The notes under the pieces are model-generated. The model worked only from the letters and a program-made list of their open reading frames with translations. It was not told the origin of the DNA and searched no databases. From a virus: a stretch of 28,128 nucleotides of DNA. The position numbers and the translations under genes were made by a program. Location of the stretch: positions 1-28,128 of the IMG/VR virus record IMGVR_UViG_3300010149_000108. One strand, given 5' to 3'. Each line of letters begins with the position of its first letter. Position 1 is the first letter of the stretch. Below, piece by piece: positions 1 to 4,187 of the stretch.

Positions 1-35
1 AATGGTCTGTGACCCCATCCTGCCCCATCAACCTC

Positions 36-48
36 TATACTAGACACA
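36..48 (+). promoter_or_regulatory. -10 box for a probable leaderless transcript
   Basis: TATACT at 36-41 matches the sigma70 -10 consensus at five of six positions, and its last base is followed by six bases (agacac) and then the ATG at 48. Transcription normally starts about 7 nt after the -10 box, so the first base of the ATG is the predicted +1. No convincing -35 box is seen at the usual distance. Inference from sequence only. Confidence 0.5.
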
Positions 49-245
49 TGAACAAACTCAACGATCCACGCAACAACATCGCTTCAGACATCAGGGGGTT
101 CTGTATCGCCAATCCTGAGGCAGACTTTGAAATGGTCATGGACTTCGTAGACTCACAGATTGTCCCATTCGAGGCGGATGATCACCTCTGCGATCTTGCC
201 ATGGCAATCATGCTGGATGTGGACGAATCCAACCAGTCCGACTAG
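48..245 (+). CDS. small hypothetical protein, 65 aa
   Basis: I do not recognise this protein. It begins MNKLNDPRNN, is acidic (many D and E, tail DVDESNQSD) and has no signal peptide, membrane segment or motif I can name. The frame is open back to a GTG at 9, but that extension would read through the TATACT box, and the ATG at 48 is exactly where a transcript from that box would begin, so I prefer 48. No Shine-Dalgarno sequence is present. A GC-rich hairpin follows at 255-274. It is the first of seven small genes in a row, each apparently with its own promoter; such genes in cyanophages usually act early in infection on host processes, but nothing here shows its job. Confidence 0.6.
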   Translation: MNKLNDPRNNIASDIRGFCIANPEADFEMVMDFVDSQIVPFEADDHLCDLAMAIMLDVDESNQSD

Positions 246-254
246 TGTCACACA

Positions 255-274
255 GGGGGTTGCAATTCACCCCC
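255..274 (+). terminator. hairpin after the first small gene
   Basis: GGGGGT (255-260) pairs perfectly with ACCCCC (269-274) around an 8-nt loop, ten bases after the stop codon. There is no T run after it, so it may be a weak or factor-aided terminator, or an mRNA 3' end stabiliser. It overlaps the -35 box of the next promoter. Confidence 0.4.
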
Positions 275-288
275 ATCCCTGCAACAAT
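260..288 (+). promoter_or_regulatory. sigma70-like promoter of the 108-aa gene
   Basis: TTGCAA (260-265) and AACAAT (283-288) are separated by exactly 17 bases. The predicted start is near 295, giving a leader of about 23 nt before the ATG at 318 that is rich in A and C and has no Shine-Dalgarno sequence. Confidence 0.45.
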
Positions 289-317
289 ACATTCAAGACA
301 AACAACTCACGACTTTC

Positions 318-644
318 ATGCGTAAGATCGAAACCCAAATGAACGCTGCTATCAAAGGCAACGCCAACTGGTCAAAGGCAAACACAACAGTTACGACTCA
401 AGATGGTGTGTCTGAGGTTCGCTTGCATGGCAACAAAATTGCTGAGATTGGTGATGAGTTCGTTCGCATCTTCGATGGCGGTTGGCAGTCAAACACAACC
501 AAATCACGTCTCAATGCTATCATCAACGAGTTCTGTAATGGCATGACTGATGGAGTACATCAAAGCAATTTTGCATGGTTCATTCGTGACAACAACGTCA
601 CCCATGATTTCGTCAATGGTTACACTTTTGTCGAGTTTGCTTGA
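318..644 (+). CDS. conserved small phage protein, 108 aa, function unknown
   Basis: A compact soluble protein with no membrane segment. The centre carries a pattern I associate with a small phage and bacterial family of unknown function: VRLHGNKIAEIGD (residues about 35-47), then FDGGWQSNTTKSRLNAIINEF (about 52-72), where the aromatic, glycine and TTKSRLNA residues look like the core. A second Met at residue 8 (339) is an alternative start; neither has a Shine-Dalgarno sequence. The gene has its own promoter-like box upstream and is followed five bases after the stop by a strong G-run/C-run hairpin. No reaction or partner can be read from the sequence. Confidence that this is a real gene is high because its codon use is regular and the family pattern is clear; the function is open. 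Confidence 0.75.
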   Translation: MRKIETQMNAAIKGNANWSKANTTVTTQDGVSEVRLHGNKIAEIGDEFVRIFDGGWQSNTTKSRLNAIINEFCNGMTDGVHQSNFAWFIRDNNVTHDFVNGYTFVEFA

Positions 645-648
645 TCAC

Positions 649-677
649 ACTTAGGGGGGACAATCCCCCCACTAAGT
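649..677 (+). terminator. strong hairpin after the 108-aa gene
   Basis: GGGGGGA (654-660) pairs with TCCCCCC (664-670) around a 3-nt loop CAA, and ACTTA (649-653) pairs with TAAGT (673-677) after a 2-nt bulge (AC). The stem starts five bases after the stop codon. There is no T run, so intrinsic termination is uncertain. Confidence 0.5.
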
Positions 678-725
678 AACACTAACTGGTCGGCTGCCTC
701 CCAATCGCCTAAGTGTCACATGGTT

Positions 726-754
726 TTGGCACTGCCTCTCACAGCCCCTATAAT
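726..754 (+). promoter_or_regulatory. near-consensus sigma70 promoter, leaderless start
   Basis: TTGGCA (726-731), a 17-base spacer, then TATAAT (749-754), a perfect -10 box. Six bases (aaggac) lie between the box and the ATG at 761, so the predicted +1 is the A of the ATG. This is the best promoter in the small-gene region. Confidence 0.7.
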
Positions 755-760
755 AAGGAC

Positions 761-949
761 ATGAACAAAACACAACGCCATCACAACGGACAATTCATCA
801 CCACGGGCGACCCTACCCCTTTGATGAGTCGTGTCATGGATTCGATCCTTAAGCAACAGCAGGCAGAGCATGAGTATCGCATGGCAGTGAGAGCAGGCAA
901 GATCCAACCCGAACAGTTCACGAACTGGAACATCAGCGACAGACACTAG
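761..949 (+). CDS. small hypothetical protein, 62 aa
   Basis: Unrecognised. It starts MNKTQRHHNGQF, has a helical middle rich in M, Q, E and R (about residues 20-46) and is overall basic to neutral. The open frame extends back to an ATG at 713, but that extension would lie over the -35 and -10 boxes, so the ATG at 761 is the supported start. The six bases before it (aaggac) could serve as a very short Shine-Dalgarno-like element only if the transcript began further upstream; from the visible promoter the mRNA would have no leader. No terminator-like stem is obvious after the stop; the next promoter-like box begins within 15 bases. Confidence 0.6.
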   Translation: MNKTQRHHNGQFITTGDPTPLMSRVMDSILKQQQAEHEYRMAVRAGKIQPEQFTNWNISDRH

Positions 950-952
950 GCG

Positions 953-969
953 CTGACCCTGTAGACTAA
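953..969 (+). repeat. 17-bp direct repeat, copy 1
   Basis: The 17 bases ctgaccctgtagactaa are identical to 1243-1259. The copy contains TAGACT (962-967), which sits as a -10 box 6 nt before the ATG at 974. A repeat of this kind in front of two small genes suggests a shared promoter element. Confidence 0.6.
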
Positions 970-974
970 CAGCA
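962..974 (+). promoter_or_regulatory. -10 box for a probable leaderless transcript
   Basis: TAGACT (962-967) followed by six bases (aacagc) and the ATG at 974: the same geometry as at 36-48 and 749-761. No -35 box matches the consensus; the upstream CTGACCC is shared with the other copy of the 17-bp repeat and may be part of the element. Confidence 0.45.
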
Positions 975-1213
975 TGAGAAACGAAACCATGAACGACCCA
1001 AAATGCTACGCCGTCATCGGTGGTGATTATCTTGACGGACATTACGAAGGACTGGAACATCTTTTCCAGTCCTTCAATTCTCTTCGTCTCTTTGATTGCC
1101 AATCAACGGCAGACGCCTACAAAGAAGAAATCAAAGACGATTTTGAATACGTGCTGATGAAGATCATCTCCATCTCTCAGTACAGCGTCATGATGGGTGG
1201 GACAATCGGATAA
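974..1213 (+). CDS. small conserved cyanophage-type protein, 79 aa
   Basis: It contains YAVIGGDYLDGHYEG (residues 12-26) followed by SLRLFDCQSTADAY (about 36-49) and YVLMKI. I recall this layout (AVIGG, then a short aromatic link, then LRLFDC.STADAY) from small proteins of marine cyanophages, but I know of no function. There is no signal peptide or membrane segment. A second Met at residue 6 (ATG at 989) is an alternative start that would leave a leader of about 15 nt; the first ATG would be leaderless. A 7-bp hairpin lies nine bases after the stop codon. Confidence 0.7.
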   Translation: MRNETMNDPKCYAVIGGDYLDGHYEGLEHLFQSFNSLRLFDCQSTADAYKEEIKDDFEYVLMKIISISQYSVMMGGTIG

Positions 1214-1221
1214 GTGACACA

Positions 1222-1239
1222 GGCAACCCCTAGGTTGCC
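1222..1239 (+). terminator. 7-bp hairpin after the 79-aa gene
   Basis: GGCAACC (1222-1228) pairs perfectly with GGTTGCC (1233-1239) around CCTA. It lies just after the stop codon and just before the next promoter-like repeat. There is no T run. Confidence 0.4.
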
Positions 1240-1242
1240 ACC

Positions 1243-1259
1243 CTGACCCTGTAGACTAA
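1243..1259 (+). repeat. 17-bp direct repeat, copy 2
   Basis: Identical to 953-969. It carries TAGACT (1252-1257), a likely -10 box for the gene at 1281, with a predicted leader of about 17 nt made of the A/C-rich unit ACAA repeated. Confidence 0.55.
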
Positions 1260-1280
1260 GTTCAACAAACAAACAAACAC

Positions 1281-1508
1281 ATGTTCGCAGTTCAACCCAC
1301 CTCCTTCGGCACCTTTGACGAGTGGGGTGCTGACTATACTCCCACCATTGCTGGCGCTTATCGCATCGCAGCAATCAGACAGCAGGAGCGCGAGGGTGAT
1401 CAAATGATCTGGCGTCTCACCGAAGGCAACCCCATCCCTTGGGTGCGTGTCTACGAAGACGAGAACATCAGCAGCGTGACAGAGCAGGAACTGGCACTGC
1501 TCGCCTAG
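1281..1508 (+). CDS. small hypothetical protein, 75 aa
   Basis: Unrecognised. It begins MFAVQPTSFGTFDEWGADYTP and ends in an acidic helix (SSVTEQELALLA). It is soluble, with no cysteine or histidine, so a metal site is unlikely. The leader before the ATG is a run of ACAA units with no Shine-Dalgarno sequence; such unstructured A/C leaders can be read without one. The TAG stop codon is the first arm of a perfect 7-bp hairpin (1506-1522). The gene sits between two promoter-like boxes and appears to be its own transcription unit. Confidence 0.6.
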   Translation: MFAVQPTSFGTFDEWGADYTPTIAGAYRIAAIRQQEREGDQMIWRLTEGNPIPWVRVYEDENISSVTEQELALLA

Positions 1509-1522
1509 GCAGGCGCTGCCTA
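1506..1522 (+). terminator. 7-bp hairpin containing a stop codon
   Basis: TAGGCAG (1506-1512) pairs perfectly with CTGCCTA (1516-1522) around GCG. The first three bases are the stop codon of the 75-aa gene. There is no T run, and the next -10 box (TACAAT) begins six bases later. Confidence 0.4.
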
Positions 1523-1527
1523 CCGAC

Positions 1528-1533
1528 TACAAT
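1528..1533 (+). promoter_or_regulatory. -10 box TACAAT of the 73-aa gene
   Basis: TACAAT differs from the consensus at one base and lies 27 nt before the ATG at 1561, predicting an A/C/G leader of about 20 nt. No -35 box is clear. Confidence 0.45.
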
Positions 1534-1560
1534 ACAAGAGAACACAACACAGGACACAGC

Positions 1561-1782
1561 ATGAACGGATGGGCAAACCACGCAACCTGGAACGTCGCTC
1601 TTTGGATCGGCAACGATGAGACGATCTACCGCCACGCCAAAGCAAACAAGAATCTAGGTTATCGCAAGTGGGCGAAGCGTTGGATCGATGAGTACGGCGA
1701 GTACATCACAGGCGACGGCATCTCCTGGTTATCCGATGACGTAGACACCGACGAGATGGATGAGATGCTCGCTGAACTCTAA
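1561..1782 (+). CDS. DUF7249-like small protein, 73 aa
   Basis: The start MNGWANHATWNVALWIGNDE is the signature of a small family found in many phages and some bacteria (NGW.N..TWNVALWI.ND), which I believe is Pfam DUF7249; I cannot confirm the accession here. The rest is a helix rich in K, Y and W (residues 24-45) and an acidic tail (DDVDTDEMDEMLAEL). It is soluble, with no known activity. The length is typical for the family. The gene has its own -10 box upstream, and a G-run/C-run hairpin begins inside its stop codon. Its base composition is high for the window (33 of the first 60 bases are G or C). Confidence 0.8.
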   Translation: MNGWANHATWNVALWIGNDETIYRHAKANKNLGYRKWAKRWIDEYGEYITGDGISWLSDDVDTDEMDEMLAEL

Positions 1783-1796
1783 GGGGTCGCCCCCTT
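1781..1796 (+). terminator. hairpin at the stop of the 73-aa gene
   Basis: AAGGGG (1781-1786) pairs with CCCCTT (1791-1796) around TCGC. It begins inside the TAA stop codon (1780-1782) and is followed by a few T and C bases, so it could be a weak terminator. Confidence 0.5.
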
Positions 1797-1800
1797 TCCT

Positions 1801-1806
1801 TACACT
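1801..1806 (+). promoter_or_regulatory. possible -10 box TACACT
   Basis: TACACT lies 16 bases before the ATG at 1823 and resembles the TAGACT, TATACT and TACAAT boxes of the neighbouring genes. There is no supporting -35 box. Confidence 0.3.
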
Positions 1807-1822
1807 AACCCCACCACACTAT

Positions 1823-2029
1823 ATGTCAATGAACATCAGGAAATACCGCAAGGCAGTTGATTCAATCATGTTTGCCGAAGGTCTCATCTGCATCGATGAA
1901 TCGAAGCATTTGAAATACAAACACCCTGACCTAGGCATCATTCAAACATGCTCAAAGACACCAAGTGATAACTATGCCATCGCACAGATTAAGCGACAAT
2001 TGAGAAGATCACTGACAGCACTAAATTAA
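1823..2029 (+). CDS. HicA-like small protein, 68 aa
   Basis: Residues 27-35 read S-K-H-L-K-Y-K-H-P, which lines up without gaps with the HicA toxin core G-S-H-H-x-Y-K-H-P; the catalytic His corresponds to H29. The rest also fits the short double-stranded-RNA-binding-like fold: an N-terminal helix (IRKYRKAVDSIMFAEG), a strand, the His loop, a second strand (LGIIQT), then SKTPSDNYAIAQIKRQLRR as the last helix. HicA proteins cleave mRNA inside the cell and are normally held by a HicB antitoxin encoded next door; no HicB candidate is present here. The glycine before the His in classical HicA is replaced by serine, so activity is uncertain. Possible starts are 1823 and 1829 (both Met); an upstream extension to 1760 lies inside the previous gene and is rejected. 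The gene ends at a strong terminator. Confidence 0.6.
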   Translation: MSMNIRKYRKAVDSIMFAEGLICIDESKHLKYKHPDLGIIQTCSKTPSDNYAIAQIKRQLRRSLTALN

Positions 2030-2034
2030 ACACA

Positions 2035-2059
2035 GGGGCAGTAATATGCCCCTTTTTTT
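2035..2059 (+). terminator. rho-independent terminator
   Basis: GGGGCA (2035-2040), loop GTAATA, TGCCCC (2047-2052), then seven T (2053-2059). A textbook intrinsic terminator five bases after the stop of the HicA-like gene; it closes the small-gene region and separates it from the late genes. Confidence 0.92.
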
Positions 2060-2125
2060 GTATACCCCCGAATGCCGAGCGGGACTCCTACTCGTACTCT
2101 AACCTACAAAGTGTTACCCAAGCGA

Positions 2126-2133
2126 GATAAATA
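2126..2133 (+). promoter_or_regulatory. T4-like late promoter box GATAAATA
   Basis: GATAAATA matches the T4 late box TATAAATA at seven of eight positions. It ends 36 nt before the ATG at 2169, close to the spacing seen at 16919 and 18832. It probably opens the late transcription unit. The sequence between it and the terminator (2060-2125) holds no gene that I can support. Confidence 0.55.
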
Positions 2134-2168
2134 TTAGTGCATCTCCGAATATAAAAAATCCTCCAGGT

Positions 2169-2285
2169 ATGAACACTCGCACAACCCCTTTTGAAGAAAT
2201 CAGTTATATTAGTATGTGTTTAGTGGAGGTAATACGTATTTTAGGATTAAATGCATATGAAAAAATTCGCCCAGTAAAAAAATGA
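2169..2285 (+). CDS. 38-aa hypothetical protein
   Basis: A 38-codon frame, MNTRTTPFEEISYI at its start and a lysine-rich end (RPVKK). The middle (ISYISMCLVEVIRILGL) is one amphipathic or hydrophobic helix of about 17 residues, possibly a membrane or protein contact helix. The main evidence that it is real is its position: it begins 36 nt after a late promoter box, and its stop codon shares ATGA with the start of the next gene, the usual sign of translational coupling. The Shine-Dalgarno is weak (AGG just before the ATG). No family recognised. Confidence 0.55.
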   Translation: MNTRTTPFEEISYISMCLVEVIRILGLNAYEKIRPVKK

Positions 2286-2548
2286 CTGAAAAAGAGGAAA
2301 ACCTAGAGATCAGGTATAAAACAAAGGATGGCACTATTAAGGAGCAAAGGTTTGATGATTTCAATGAATTTGCCGATGCCATCCAAGATGCTGCATTAGA
2401 TTACTATGCGGGTGCTGAGGCAGCACCAGAGATGGATATTTCTGCAGCATTTGGAGCATACGGCATACAACAGAAGGAGCAATTTAAGAATGGATCAAGA
2501 GTTAACAGCGAGATTGAATTCCTTGGAGAAGAGGTTGAAGGATTGTGA
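2282..2548 (+). CDS. small acidic hypothetical protein, 88 aa
   Basis: It starts MTEKEENLEIRYKTKDGT, strongly acidic, with a helix of the pattern FDDFNEFADAIQDAALDYYAG (residues 25-45). The C-terminal half includes NGSRVNSEIEFLGEEVEGL. I do not recognise a family. The ATG overlaps the stop of the 38-aa gene by ATGA and lies in the late transcription unit, so it is probably made with the baseplate. Its last 59 bases overlap the next gene in another frame, and that overlap contains the next gene's ribosome binding site just upstream (AAGGAG at about 2474). Confidence 0.7.
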   Translation: MTEKEENLEIRYKTKDGTIKEQRFDDFNEFADAIQDAALDYYAGAEAAPEMDISAAFGAYGIQQKEQFKNGSRVNSEIEFLGEEVEGL

Positions 2549-2684
2549 GGAACCTGGGACGATGTATTATTGTCGTCCAGGATCTGTGCAACATGAAAAG
2601 TTGGCAGATTTTCTCAATGATGTGTATATACAACTACAGGAGATAAAATGCCAGGTCCGTCAATTGCAGACCCCACCTTCATAG
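2490..2684 (+). CDS. small coiled-coil protein upstream of the PAAR tip, 64 aa
   Basis: The N-terminal part (MDQELTARLNSLEKRLKDCEE, residues 1-21) is a heptad-type helix and the C-terminal part (HEKLADFLNDVYIQLQEIKCQVRQLQ) another; between them is a loop with MYYCRPGS. It has three Cys (19, 28, 54). I chose the ATG at 2490 because AAGGAG sits about 10 bases before it and because the longer frame back to 2406 lies wholly within the previous gene. It overlaps the previous gene by 59 bases and the PAAR gene by 37 bases. The position suggests a virion or assembly factor; function unknown. Confidence 0.7.
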   Translation: MDQELTARLNSLEKRLKDCEEPGTMYYCRPGSVQHEKLADFLNDVYIQLQEIKCQVRQLQTPPS

Positions 2685-2977
2685 ATTCTGGTGGCACAGG
2701 AATATGTAACACCCCTCCGACTGTTTTAGGGACACCGAGTGTTGCAACTAGTGGGAAGGTATATGTGGGGGGTAAAGTTGTATTAAAGGAGGGTGATGCA
2801 TTTAAACCTGTACCTGGCACTACACCAAAGGGCGATCCATGTACGAGTCCTAGGACATTGAAGGGATCGAGTACTGTGAGAGTAAACGGGGCAAGTATTG
2901 GAAGAATGGGTGATACATTGAATCCTGGCACAGGGATCACGATTGCAAAGGGTACGAACAAAGTCTTTGCAGGGTAG
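2648..2977 (+). CDS. PAAR-like baseplate spike tip protein
   Basis: PAAR proteins form a small cone that caps the central spike of contractile tails and sharpens it for membrane entry. The 109 residues show the family pattern: short glycine-rich beta strands (KVYVGGKVVLKEGDAF, residues 37-52; STVRVNGASIGRMGDTL, 75-91; GITIAKGTNKVFAG, 96-109) with VNG and GD turns at the usual places. The length fits a stand-alone PAAR protein. AGGAG lies a few bases before the ATG, a good ribosome binding site. Oddly there is no histidine in the whole protein, although PAAR tips usually bind a metal through His and Cys; only Cys20 and Cys64 remain. It lies with the baseplate genes, as expected for a virion part. 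Confidence 0.8.
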   Translation: MPGPSIADPTFIDSGGTGICNTPPTVLGTPSVATSGKVYVGGKVVLKEGDAFKPVPGTTPKGDPCTSPRTLKGSSTVRVNGASIGRMGDTLNPGTGITIAKGTNKVFAG

Positions 2978-2995
2978 TGAGGTATGTGCTATAAT
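2967..2995 (+). promoter_or_regulatory. sigma70-type promoter inside the late region
   Basis: TTGCAG (2967-2972), a 17-base spacer and TATAAT (2990-2995), a perfect -10 box. Predicted start near 3002. It would drive the 48-aa basic protein at 3019 and perhaps the oxygenase-like gene apart from the late promoters. Confidence 0.6.
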
Positions 2996-3018
2996 ATGGA
3001 GGTAACCAAGAGAGACTC

Positions 3019-3165
3019 ATGGCAAAAGCAGGCGGATTCATGAAAGGCGGCACGTATGTGGAAGCAATTCCCAAGAAGAGTCGTCAGGGTAAGGGGAAGC
3101 ACACCAAGTTAAGTGCAACCAGTCGTAATGGAGCAAAGAAGCGTTATCGTGGTCAAGGAAAGTAA
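3019..3165 (+). CDS. very basic 48-aa protein
   Basis: It begins MAKAGGFMKGGTYVEAIPKK and ends RYRGQGK. Of 48 residues 14 are K or R and only one is acidic, so it should bind nucleic acid or another acidic surface. I recall near-identical small proteins (GGFMKGGTYVEAIPKK, then a SRNGAKK tail) from many marine T4-like cyanophages, all without known function. GGAGG lies at 2998-3002, 16 bases before the ATG, with a full sigma70-type promoter just ahead. Its 3' end overlaps the start of the oxygenase-like gene in another frame. Confidence 0.75.
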   Translation: MAKAGGFMKGGTYVEAIPKKSRQGKGKHTKLSATSRNGAKKRYRGQGK

Positions 3166-3757
3166 GGTAGAAGGATCTACGATATATCAGATCGACGATT
3201 ATTATTCAGATCCAGATAGTGTTGTCGGAAGTTTTCTCGGCACACTACCTGGGTTATGGAAGGGTGATGAGAGTCGATCAATGAACGGGATACACTTTGA
3301 GGATCGTAGACATGATGTTTATCACTCTGATTCAATAAGAGTTTATGATGACTTAGCAGAAATTTGTGGACATCGTGCTATTGAATCAGGTCAAGTGATC
3401 ACAAATTTAACTCGCTTCAAGAAATGTGAGTTTAATAACTATCATGATCATTATTGGTGGCCACATAAAGATGCAGGGTATACTGGGATCATATATTTAA
3501 ATAATAATCCAGGTGATCGTTCAGGTACGAATCTTTATATTTCCAAGGATATCGATAATAAGACGGGAGTCAATGAGCACGAATTCCCATGGCGATCTAA
3601 AGAGTATTATGAAGTGATACATACGTTAGAACCAATATACAATCGATTATATCTTTTCAACGGAAATAAATTCACGCATGGAATGAATATTGTTGATGAT
3701 ATGTATTTTGGTGAAGAGTATAGATTAAACCAAGTATTCTTTTTCACCGATGTCTAA
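3128..3757 (+). CDS. Fe(II)/2-oxoglutarate oxygenase-like protein (DUF6445-type)
   Basis: The 209-residue protein has the layout of a double-stranded beta-helix oxygenase. It shows PHKDAGYTGIIYLN with the H-x-D pair (H113, D115), then GTNLY, then NRLYLFNGNKFTHGM with the distal His (H184), and YRLNQVFFF with an Arg (R199) placed to hold 2-oxoglutarate. The N-terminal part (STIYQIDDYYSDPDSV) is the usual entry strand and helix of this group. Such enzymes hydroxylate proteins, nucleic acids or small molecules using Fe(II), oxygen and 2-oxoglutarate; the substrate is unknown. The start is uncertain: ATG at 3128 overlaps the 48-aa gene by 38 bases; GTG at 3149 is an alternative; neither has a close ribosome binding site. 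It overlaps the next gene by 8 bases. DUF6445 is my best family guess from memory. Confidence 0.7.
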   Translation: MEQRSVIVVKESKVEGSTIYQIDDYYSDPDSVVGSFLGTLPGLWKGDESRSMNGIHFEDRRHDVYHSDSIRVYDDLAEICGHRAIESGQVITNLTRFKKCEFNNYHDHYWWPHKDAGYTGIIYLNNNPGDRSGTNLYISKDIDNKTGVNEHEFPWRSKEYYEVIHTLEPIYNRLYLFNGNKFTHGMNIVDDMYFGEEYRLNQVFFFTDV

Positions 3758-4187
3758 GATTGATGCTGTTAGTAAATGGATCGAGTATGTTTCAGTAAAA
3801 CGAAAGGAACTCGGTGGGCATGCTATATGTCCCTTTGCAGCAGCAGCAAGTGTAGAAGTTATAGAGTGTAATTTAATCGACATTGCTCTGAATTCAGACC
3901 TTAACGCTGAGATTATCATCTTTATAGTTGAGGATGACGTTTCAGAAGCAGCAATGCTACAAAGTGTATCAATGTTGAACATGGCACAAAATGAATATAT
4001 TGTATTAGATGATCATAAACATGATCCTTCATATATCAATGGAGTTCAGACGAACTTTGGTGAATACAATATAGTGCTATGTTCAAAGATTGATAAATTA
4101 GTACAGGCAAGGAAATCTTTGCACCAGACCAATTATTATAGTTATTGGTCACCAAAAATGTATACGAGAATAGTCCATGGCAAATAG
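3750..4187 (+). CDS. hypothetical protein with GGHAICPFA motif, 145 aa
   Basis: An N-terminal helix (SKWIEYVSVKRKE) leads into LGGHAICPFAAAA (residues 21-33), a motif with one His and one Cys next to Pro-Phe. Further along, AEIIIFIVEDDVSE is a buried strand followed by an acidic loop, and DDHKHDPSY (about 87-95) offers more His and Asp. The CPFA segment recalls DUF1415-type proteins (LCPFA), but the rest does not clearly match, so I leave it unassigned. It overlaps the oxygenase-like gene by 8 bases and the next small gene by 11, so the three are probably translated together; a joint role with the oxygenase is possible but unproven. Confidence 0.7.
   Translation: MSKIDAVSKWIEYVSVKRKELGGHAICPFAAAASVEVIECNLIDIALNSDLNAEIIIFIVEDDVSEAAMLQSVSMLNMAQNEYIVLDDHKHDPSYINGVQTNFGEYNIVLCSKIDKLVQARKSLHQTNYYSYWSPKMYTRIVHGK

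Noticed and set aside
9-47. Upstream GTG start for the first small gene
   Set aside because: The extension would be translated across the -10 box, and the ATG at 48 fits the leaderless geometry seen at two other genes.
716-1102. 128-codon open frame on the - strand across two small genes
   Set aside because: It runs antisense to the supported 62-aa and 79-aa genes, has no promoter or ribosome binding site, and its product is an irregular C- and V-rich sequence.
1264-1279. ACAA tetranucleotide run before the 75-aa gene as a phase-variable repeat
   Set aside because: Only about four units and in a leader, not in a coding frame; more simply an unstructured A/C-rich leader.
2060-2168. Possible small RNA or tRNA-like structure after the terminator
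   Set aside because: Short complementary pieces (CGAG with CTCG, CCCG with CGGG) are present but no cloverleaf, no CCA end and no stable long stem.
2406-2489. N-terminal extension of the 64-aa coiled-coil protein
   Set aside because: The extension is fully inside the previous gene, has an H-, Q- and R-rich shadow composition, and the ATG at 2490 has AAGGAG at a good distance.
2614-2961. 115-codon open frame on the - strand opposite the PAAR gene
   Set aside because: Proline- and valine-rich mirror of the glycine-rich PAAR frame; the + strand gene has a clear ribosome binding site and family pattern.
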